NCBI GenBank assembly: GCA_017453765.1
Contig: JAFTEG010000305.1
Span: forward strand, 1-12,094
Direction: 5' to 3'
DNA: 12,094 bases
Source of the DNA: Selenomonadaceae bacterium
GTDB lineage: Bacteria; Bacillota; Negativicutes; Selenomonadales; Selenomonadaceae
Shown: piece after piece, positions 1 through 5,041 of the stretch
Layout: each line of letters opens with the position of its first letter
Position numbering within the stretch: the first letter of the stretch is position 1
Position numbers and translations under genes: made by a program
The notes under the pieces: model-generated
What the model saw: only the letters and a program-made list of their open reading frames with translations
Database searches by the model: none
What the model was told of the DNA's origin: nothing

Positions 1-77
1 AAAGTTAAGAATAAAAAAATACTCTTTACTCTTTACTCTTTACTCTTCCCTCTTCCCTCTTCCCTCGTCCCTACTTA
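1..77. repeat. Degenerate 7-base tandem array upstream of mlaE
   Basis: From position 22 the sequence reads as consecutive 7-base units: CTCTTTA three times, CTCTTCC three times, CTCGTCC, then CTACTTA ending at 77. The 21 bases before it (AAAGTTA, AGAATAA, AAAAATA) can be read in the same register but are too A-rich to be certain. The array ends just before the AAAGGAA at 80-86. It resembles the short tandemly repeated heptamers known from cyanobacterial intergenic DNA, and similar arrays recur in this window at 1680-1798 and 11665-11692. I see no convincing promoter here, so the promoter of the cluster may lie left of the window. Confidence 0.8.
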
Positions 78-88
78 CTAAAGGAATT

Positions 89-118
89 ATGAAATTAGTG
101 GTTATCGATGATAATTAA
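89..118 (+). other. Possible 9-codon leader ORF overlapping the mlaE start
   Basis: An ATG at 89 opens a frame reading MKLVVIDDN and stops with TAA at 116-118, overlapping the mlaE ATG at 108-110 in another frame. The only purine-rich Shine-Dalgarno-like stretch nearby, AAAGGAA at 80-86, lies just ahead of this ATG and more than 20 bases from the mlaE start. It could act by translational coupling, or it may be chance. No protein function is claimed. Confidence 0.3.
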
Positions 119-881
119 AATTTTAGAGGCAGTCGGCAACTTCGTAATACGGCGGCTTGAAGAATTCGGCACGATAGTTTTACTCTACGTCGAGACGGCA
201 AAACAACTTTGTCACAAGCCGCGAATCGGTCACATTATCGCGCAGATGTCGCACTTAGGCGTTGACTCGCTGTTAATCGTGTCGCTGACATTGCTTTTTA
301 CCGGCGTTGTCTTCACCTTACAGACGGCGCATGAATTTATACGTTTCGGCGCGCAGTCAACGGTAGGCGGCGTAATTGCCATTGCGATAAGCCGCGAATT
401 GGGACCGGTGCTTGTCGGCGTAGTCTGCGCGGGACGTGTCGGCGCGGCAATTACGGCTGAAATTAGTACGATGAAAGTCACGGAGCAAATTGATGCGCTG
501 AAAGTAATGGCTGTAAGTCCCGTCAACTACTTAATTGTGCCGCGAATGTTGGCTTGTATGTTCGTCGTACCGGTGCTTACGATTTTCGGCGACATTATCG
601 GCGTATTCGGCGGCTGGCTCATTGCGGTTTATTATTCGGACATAAGCTCGTTCATGTTTATGAACTCGATAAAAACTTTTGCAAAGATGTATGACTTGAT
701 GGGCGGAATGATAAAGGCAATGTTTTTCGGCAACGTCATAGCGGTTTTAGGCTGTTACTACGGCTTGAATTGTCCCGAAGGCGCGGAAGGCGTCGGCAAG
801 GCAACTACAAAAACTGTCGTCGCCTCCATTATCGTTATCTTTATTTTGAATGCCCTTCTAACATTCGTGATTTACAGATGA
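108..881 (+). CDS. mlaE: MlaE-type phospholipid ABC transporter permease
   Basis: Inner-membrane permease of the Mla (MCE) lipid transporter. In the family two copies pair with the MlaF ATPase dimer and support a ring of MlaD. The 257-residue product has the normal family length. It starts with an amphipathic N-terminal helix (residues 1-30), followed by several hydrophobic segments. The diagnostic MlaE core is clear: RELGP at 96-100, AGRVGAA at 108-114, TMKVTEQIDAL at 121-131, a PR pair at 145-146, and GAEGVGKATT at 225-234. ATG 108 is the only usable in-frame start because a TAG lies at 96-98, but it has no good Shine-Dalgarno sequence at normal distance. It is the first gene of the cluster in this window, 71 bases before mlaF. 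No MlaB (STAS) gene is present. The family assignment is very secure; the direction of lipid transport is not visible from sequence. Confidence 0.95.
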   Translation: MIIKILEAVGNFVIRRLEEFGTIVLLYVETAKQLCHKPRIGHIIAQMSHLGVDSLLIVSLTLLFTGVVFTLQTAHEFIRFGAQSTVGGVIAIAISRELGPVLVGVVCAGRVGAAITAEISTMKVTEQIDALKVMAVSPVNYLIVPRMLACMFVVPVLTIFGDIIGVFGGWLIAVYYSDISSFMFMNSIKTFAKMYDLMGGMIKAMFFGNVIAVLGCYYGLNCPEGAEGVGKATTKTVVASIIVIFILNALLTFVIYR

Positions 882-917
882 TTAAATTTTATGTATCACT
901 ATAAATTTTTCTTTCGG

Positions 918-964
918 TTAAAAACCAATGATTAAAATTCAATTAAAAACCAATGATTAAAATT
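918..964 (+). repeat. 22-base direct duplication covering the mlaF start
   Basis: The 22 bases at 918-939 are repeated exactly at 943-964, separated by CAA at 940-942. Each copy contains the core TTAAAAACCAATG followed by codons for Ile-Lys-Ile. The second copy holds the genuine mlaF ATG at 953. The first holds an ATG at 928, 25 bases upstream and therefore out of frame. Confidence 0.95.
928..960 (+). other. Possible 10-codon leader ORF overlapping the mlaF start
   Basis: The upstream copy of the duplicated start region gives an ORF reading MIKIQLKTND. It ends with TAA at 958-960, so its last codons span the mlaF ATG at 953-955. Neither ATG has a recognisable Shine-Dalgarno sequence; the upstream bases are A/T-rich. 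Termination at this place could allow reinitiation at mlaF. It is equally possible that the duplication has no function. Confidence 0.3.
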
Positions 965-1678
965 AAAAATGTAAGCAAGTATTTCGGCAAAAAAGCGGCG
1001 CTGAAAAATATAAATTTGGAAATTGGGGACGGTGAAACGCTGGCGATAATCGGCGGTTCCGGCTCCGGCAAGTCAACCTTACTTCGCCTTATGATAGGGC
1101 TGATTAAACCGAGTGAAGGCGAAATTTGGATTGGTGACGATGAAATTTCTCATATGGACGAAAAAGAAATTACGCGCGTCCGCTTGAAAATGGGAATGGT
1201 TTTTCAGTACTCCGCGCTGTTCGATTCCATGACGGTAGGCGATAACGTAGCTTTCGGTCTTGTTGAACACAGCGACTTGCCGAAAGATAAAATTCAAGAA
1301 ATTGTGCGCGAAAAGTTAAAGCAGGTTGGACTTGAAGGCGTGGAAGATCGTATGCCGAACGAACTTTCCGGCGGTATGAAAAAGCGCGTGTCCCTTGCAC
1401 GAGCCATTGCTTTCGGACCGGAAATTGTTTTTTATGACGAGCCGAGTTCCGGTCTTGACCCGATAACTACGAACAGAATTGACGAGCTGATAATTTCTAC
1501 GCAAAAGGCGCTTAACGTCACCAGCATTGTAGTCACGCATGATATGGTTAGCGCCTGCAAAATTGCGAACAGAATTGCTATGGTTTACAACGGCGATTTG
1601 ATAGCGGTTGATACGGTTGAAAATTTCAAGAAGATTGACGATCCGAGAGTTAAAGAATTTTTCAGAGTGGTGGATTAA
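953..1678 (+). CDS. mlaF: MlaF-type phospholipid ABC transporter ATPase
   Basis: Cytoplasmic ATPase that powers the MlaE permease. All ABC motifs are intact in the 241-residue protein: Walker A GGSGSGKS at 34-41, Q-loop glutamine 85, signature LSGGM at 138-142, Walker B VFYDEP at 159-164 with catalytic Glu163, D-loop SGLD at 166-169 and switch His196. The stretch MGMVFQYSALFDSMTVGDNV (80-99), the Gly-Met after the signature serine, and DPRVKEFF near the end (230-237) are typical of the MlaF subfamily rather than of general importers. The start MIKIKNVSKYFG is standard for the family, which fixes ATG 953 although no Shine-Dalgarno sequence precedes it. It lies 135 bases before mlaD. E. coli MlaF is somewhat longer and binds MlaB; no MlaB gene is seen here. 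Confidence 0.95.
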   Translation: MIKIKNVSKYFGKKAALKNINLEIGDGETLAIIGGSGSGKSTLLRLMIGLIKPSEGEIWIGDDEISHMDEKEITRVRLKMGMVFQYSALFDSMTVGDNVAFGLVEHSDLPKDKIQEIVREKLKQVGLEGVEDRMPNELSGGMKKRVSLARAIAFGPEIVFYDEPSSGLDPITTNRIDELIISTQKALNVTSIVVTHDMVSACKIANRIAMVYNGDLIAVDTVENFKKIDDPRVKEFFRVVD

Positions 1679-1679
1679 A

Positions 1680-1798
1680 ATAGGGATTAGGGAAAAGGGA
1701 ACAGCAGTTCTAAAACCTAAAAGCTAACCCCTAATTACGCATTGCGCATTACGCATTACGCATTAATTCTTAATTCTACATTCTTAATTCTTAATTAA
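1680..1798. repeat. Heptamer array filling the mlaF-mlaD gap
   Basis: The whole intergenic space can be cut into 17 units of 7 bases in one register. First come ATAGGGA, TTAGGGA and AAAGGGA, then a divergent unit, then TTCTAAA, ACCTAAA, AGCTAAC and CCCTAAT. Next are TACGCAT, TGCGCAT, TACGCAT, TACGCAT, and finally TAATTCT twice, ACATTCT, TAATTCT and TAATTAA. The second half (1736-1798) is nearly perfect and the first half degenerate. ATTAGGG at 1686-1692 and CCCTAAT at 1729-1735 are also inverted complements. The array stops just before the mlaD ribosome-binding site. No gene is encoded here. Confidence 0.85.
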
Positions 1799-1801
1799 CA
1801 A

Positions 1802-1808
1802 AGAGGTG
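1802..1808 (+). promoter_or_regulatory. Ribosome-binding site deciding the mlaD start
   Basis: AGAGGTG ends 5 bases before ATG 1814. An in-frame TTG at 1811 would leave only 2 bases, so ATG 1814 is preferred. Confidence 0.75.
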
Positions 1809-1813
1809 TTTTG

Positions 1814-3118
1814 ATGTCGGCAGCAGCGAAAGTTGGAGCGTTTACAATCGGCGGACTTATGATGCTTAGTTCGGCGATTTTTACTTTAGGAAATTTTAAT
1901 TTCAATTCCGAAGATGACATTGTATTCTTTGCCAACTTCAAACAGGTTTTGGGACTATCCCCGCAAGCTGATGTAAAGTTGAACGGAATATCCGTAGGTA
2001 AAGTGGATGACTTAATCGCTGCGTCCGGCAGTGTCACGGTTGTAATGAGGGTTTCTCCTCAAACCAAAATTCCTTTAGACTCCAAAGTTACAATAACCAG
2101 TGTCGGCGTAATGGGCGAAAGATTCATAAACATAATTCCCAGTACCGATAACGGCGAATACGTTAAAAGCGGCGATTACCTTTTCGGCGTCGAAGAAGCA
2201 GGCATGAACTCAATGTTTGAAAACCTAAGCAAGGTTATGAACAAAGTTGAAGACCTTCTCGGCGACGTGCAAAAAATCGTAGGCAATGACAAATTTCAAA
2301 AATCCGTAGCCGGAATGAGTGAAAACATGTTGCAGGCGTCACAAAATATAAGTGATATGACTGCAGTAATGAGCCGCATTGCCACTACGAATGAAGATAG
2401 CGTGCAACAGATGATTGGGCAAATGCAAGGCGTTTTGCAAAGTATGAACAACAGCATGGCGTCGGTTGAACACATGATGAATAATATTGACCAGTTCGCC
2501 GGAGATCCACAGACTACGCAAACTTTGAAAGATACACTGCAAAATATTTCAGACACGACCAAAAATGTTGCGAGTATGGCGGAAAATATGAATAAGTTTG
2601 CAGGCGACCCGAAAGTTGCGGAAGATTTAAAGGCTACCGTCAGTAACGCAAGGTCTATATCCGAACGCGCAGATGACATTTTAGGCAAGGTTCAAGGTGC
2701 AAGCGACAAAGTGTCGAAAATCGAGGTGACGCCTTCTGTTGACGTAATGTACAGCGGCGGCGCGTCAAATTGGATGGCGAATTTCAATGTTGATGTAACC
2801 GACGGCACGACTTCATTGGACGTAGGCGCGGAACGTATAGGCGACGGTACGAAATGGAATTTGCAGGCGGGTAAGAAATTTGGTACAGATTTCGGCGCAC
2901 GTGCAGGAATTATTGCCGGTAAACCGGGTATAGGTCTTGACGCTTACGCGGGTGATAAATTAAAATTCTCTGCCGAAGCTTACGACATTAACGACGTAAA
3001 AGTAAGATTGAAGTCACAGTACAAAATCGCCGACTCAACTTATATTTTGGGTGAATGGCACGATATAAATCACAAAGACGACCGTGCCGCTTATTTCGGC
3101 ATAAAGCAAGAATTTTAG
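1814..3118 (+). CDS. mlaD: Elongated MlaD: MCE domain, helical stalk and C-terminal outer-membrane barrel
   Basis: Lipid-carrying subunit of the Mla transporter, 434 residues against roughly 180 for E. coli MlaD. In order it has: one N-terminal membrane anchor (about residues 5-26); an MCE domain (about 33-120) with the motif VLGLSPQADVKLNGISVGKV at 45-64; a long Met/Asn/Gln-rich helical region (about 125-300) with repeats starting near 156, 192, 228 and 262; and a terminal segment (about 305-434) of roughly ten alternating polar/apolar strands with short turns, ending in the aromatic YFGIKQEF, like a barrel beta-signal. This matches the long MlaD of Veillonella parvula, for which an inner-membrane MCE ring joined to an outer-membrane barrel was proposed as a bridge replacing MlaA and MlaC. 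Neither of those genes is in this window. Assignment to MlaD is secure; the barrel is read from the strand pattern and known relatives. Confidence 0.93.
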   Translation: MSAAAKVGAFTIGGLMMLSSAIFTLGNFNFNSEDDIVFFANFKQVLGLSPQADVKLNGISVGKVDDLIAASGSVTVVMRVSPQTKIPLDSKVTITSVGVMGERFINIIPSTDNGEYVKSGDYLFGVEEAGMNSMFENLSKVMNKVEDLLGDVQKIVGNDKFQKSVAGMSENMLQASQNISDMTAVMSRIATTNEDSVQQMIGQMQGVLQSMNNSMASVEHMMNNIDQFAGDPQTTQTLKDTLQNISDTTKNVASMAENMNKFAGDPKVAEDLKATVSNARSISERADDILGKVQGASDKVSKIEVTPSVDVMYSGGASNWMANFNVDVTDGTTSLDVGAERIGDGTKWNLQAGKKFGTDFGARAGIIAGKPGIGLDAYAGDKLKFSAEAYDINDVKVRLKSQYKIADSTYILGEWHDINHKDDRAAYFGIKQEF

Positions 3119-3119
3119 A

Positions 3120-3192
3120 TTTAGATCGTTTGGTTGATAAATTTTTTATCTGTCACTAACGATCTATCGATCTATCGATCTAACGATCTAAA
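3120..3192. repeat. 8-base array inside an 11-base inverted repeat, upstream of tolC
   Basis: TTTAGATCGTT at 3120-3130 is the exact reverse complement of AACGATCTAAA at 3182-3192. The left arm begins 1 base after the mlaD stop and the right arm ends 1 base before the tolC Shine-Dalgarno sequence. Inside are 8-base units from 3161: GATCTATC, GATCTATC, GATCTAAC and GATCTAAA. There is also a smaller palindrome, GATAAATTTTTTATC, at 3136-3150. A further AACGATCTA at 3158-3166 could compete for the left arm. Transcribed as RNA this could fold next to the ribosome-binding site. A related arrangement lies between tolC and tamB. Confidence 0.85.
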
Positions 3193-3193
3193 C

Positions 3194-3200
3194 GGAGGGG
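3194..3200 (+). promoter_or_regulatory. Ribosome-binding site deciding the tolC start
   Basis: GGAGGGG lies 5 bases before GTG 3206. The longest in-frame reading would begin at TTG 3134, inside the intergenic inverted repeat with no ribosome-binding site, and would put 24 extra residues ahead of the signal peptide. Confidence 0.85.
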
Positions 3201-3205
3201 ATAAC

Positions 3206-4978
3206 GTGAATTTTTACAGCCGTATTTTAAAAAAGTTGCGCTTAAAAAAATTGGCGGCGGTTGCCGCAATGGGACTTATGAGTTTTTCATTTTCGGCAGA
3301 GGCGGCGCAAGAAATAAATTTGGATTTGGACGAGACGATACAGCGTGCATTGGCGAATAACCGCGTAATAAAGCAGTCAATTACTACGCGTGAAAGTGCG
3401 TACTGGCAATTCAGAAATGCACGCAGGCAGACGGCACCGAGAGTGTCTTTAGGTGCTGAATGGGGTTTTGGCGGAGGTCCTGCCGTTTCAAGCACTTACG
3501 GCGATCATCACCGCAGATTTGGCGAAACGGCGTCCGTTACCCTGCCGCTTGAAGTCAACCCCTCGTACAAGGAAGGGCGAATCGCCGCACGGTACGGTAT
3601 AAATTCTGCCGACTTGCAACTTGAAAATACTCTGCAGGCTGTTCGTCAACAAGCGACGATTTATTACTTTAACATACTTCAGTGCAGAAATTTAATTAAG
3701 GTTGAAGAAGATAACGTTCGCACTTTGCAAGAACACTTGAAAAACGTCAACGCCCAATTTCGCGCAGGTACCGTTGCAAAGGCGGATATCCTTTCAACCG
3801 AAGTTCGCCTTGCCAACGCGCAACAGGCACTTATAACCGCGCAGAATAACTACGACATTGCCATTGCGACGCTGGATAATTATATTTTACTGCCTGCCGA
3901 CACGATAATTCATCCGCAAGACGAATTGACGCACGTAAAATATAATGTTGACCTTCAAACTTGCACGGCTTACGCGCTTGACAATCGTCCCGACGCGGCG
4001 GCGGCTGATTACGCGGTTAAACGCGCAGAGTCAAACATTCGCTCGGCTAAGGCGGGATATCTTCCCAGCGTCAACGCCGTTGCCTCCGCCGGCTTAAGTT
4101 CGCAGATATTTCCGTTTAAACCCAATTCAGACGGCGAATCGTGGACAATAGGTTTAAGTGCGTCTTGGAATGTTTTTGACGGCGGCATTACCGAAACGCA
4201 GGTTAAGCAGGCGGAAGCTGCACTTGTAAGTGCGCAGGAAGATGCCGCGATTTTAAAAGAATCCATTCAGCTTGACATTCAATCGGCGCTTTTAACTCTG
4301 CGCGCGGCTGAAAAAAATATTGAGACGACGCAGGTTGCAATACGCAGTGCGGAGGAAGATTATCACATTGCGCAGGTACGTTACGCGGCGGGTGTAGGTA
4401 CAAACCTTGACGTTATGGATGCGTCCGATAAAGTTACGCAGGCTAAGACGAACTACTACACCGCGCTTTACAACTACAACACGGCTAAGGCGGAGCTGGA
4501 TAAGGCAATGGGCATTCCCGTAGGCATTGACGTGACGCGCTACGTTGCGGCGGAAGAACTCGGCAAATCTGCGGCAGAGGCACGCGAAGAAGCGGCAGTT
4601 ACCACTGAAGATGCAGAAGTACCGGTAATGAATGAACCCGCGCCGGTTGTCACAATTGATATGACGCCGGAAAATTATATTACCTTCGACACGCCGCCGG
4701 TTACAAGTTCAAACACTTTAACTGAAAATAAACCGGCTGAAAGTAAACCTGCTGACACTGCGACTGCCGACAGCGCTAAGGCTGAAACTCCCGCCGCTGA
4801 AAATAAACCGACTGAAAGTGCGACTACCGCTGAAAGTACAGCTGCCGACAAACCTGCCGAAAGTCAAGCTGCGGACACTTCAACTACAGAAAATAAACCT
4901 GCGACAGGCGGCACGGTTGAGACGTTCGACCCCACTCAATCAAAAGAAACGGCGGAACCTTTCAGACCGGCGCAGTAG
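3206..4978 (+). CDS. tolC: TolC-family outer-membrane channel with long acidic low-complexity tail
   Basis: Outer-membrane exit duct for efflux pumps or type I secretion; TolC proteins work as trimers. From GTG 3206 the protein has 590 residues. A basic, then hydrophobic signal peptide ends near AEAA (about residue 34). Two outer-membrane-efflux repeats follow, about 36-230 and 244-438. The first opens with LDLDETIQRALANNRVIKQS; the second carries the typical DNRPDAAAA (259-267) and AKAGYLPSVNA (281-291). Coiled-coil-type helices such as QAEAALVSAQEDAAILKESI follow each half. From about 448 to 590 is a tail rich in Ala, Glu, Lys, Thr and Pro, with repeats ENKPAESKPAD, ENKPTES and ENKPATGG, much longer than the short periplasmic tail of E. 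coli TolC. The tail resembles the N-terminus of the BamA encoded 4.5 kb downstream. No partner pump gene is adjacent, so the substrate is unknown. Confidence 0.93.
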   Translation: MNFYSRILKKLRLKKLAAVAAMGLMSFSFSAEAAQEINLDLDETIQRALANNRVIKQSITTRESAYWQFRNARRQTAPRVSLGAEWGFGGGPAVSSTYGDHHRRFGETASVTLPLEVNPSYKEGRIAARYGINSADLQLENTLQAVRQQATIYYFNILQCRNLIKVEEDNVRTLQEHLKNVNAQFRAGTVAKADILSTEVRLANAQQALITAQNNYDIAIATLDNYILLPADTIIHPQDELTHVKYNVDLQTCTAYALDNRPDAAAADYAVKRAESNIRSAKAGYLPSVNAVASAGLSSQIFPFKPNSDGESWTIGLSASWNVFDGGITETQVKQAEAALVSAQEDAAILKESIQLDIQSALLTLRAAEKNIETTQVAIRSAEEDYHIAQVRYAAGVGTNLDVMDASDKVTQAKTNYYTALYNYNTAKAELDKAMGIPVGIDVTRYVAAEELGKSAAEAREEAAVTTEDAEVPVMNEPAPVVTIDMTPENYITFDTPPVTSSNTLTENKPAESKPADTATADSAKAETPAAENKPTESATTAESTAADKPAESQAADTSTTENKPATGGTVETFDPTQSKETAEPFRPAQ

Positions 4979-4980
4979 TA

Positions 4981-5024
4981 GTTAGTTACTATCGATCCAT
5001 CGATCTATCGATCTATCAACTAAC
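4981..5024. repeat. 8-base array inside a 7-base inverted repeat, upstream of tamB
   Basis: GTTAGTT at 4981-4987 pairs exactly with AACTAAC at 5018-5024. The left arm begins 2 bases after the tolC stop and the right arm ends 2 bases before the tamB ribosome-binding site. The interior is an 8-base array from 4990: TATCGATC, CATCGATC, TATCGATC, TATCAACT. ATCGAT is self-complementary, so the fold could extend with a small bulge. The units are related to those upstream of tolC. Confidence 0.85.
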
Positions 5025-5026
5025 CC

Positions 5027-5034
5027 AGAAAGGA
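5027..5034 (+). promoter_or_regulatory. Ribosome-binding site of tamB
   Basis: AGAAAGGA ends 7 bases before GTG 5042 and supports this non-ATG start. Confidence 0.7.
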
Positions 5035-5041
5035 AAATTTT

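Noticed and set aside
89..115. MKLVVIDDN as the remnant of a response-regulator gene
   Set aside because: The residues resemble the start of a receiver domain, but nine residues cannot support homology and nothing further matches.
881..952. A terminator or promoter between mlaE and mlaF
   Set aside because: No GC-rich hairpin with a T-run and no convincing -35/-10 pair, only A/T-rich sequence and the 22-base duplication.
2296..2688. Minus-strand open frame of 130 codons opposite mlaD
   Set aside because: Antisense shadow of the helical repeats of MlaD. The product is rich in Cys, Ser and Phe with no recognisable domain.
3161..3192. The GATC octamer arrays as a CRISPR array
   Set aside because: Units are 8 bases with no spacers between them, far too short for CRISPR repeats.
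3134..3205. Longer N-terminus for TolC from TTG 3134
   Set aside because: It would put 24 residues before the signal peptide, lies inside the intergenic inverted repeat and has no ribosome-binding site, while GTG 3206 has GGAGGGG.
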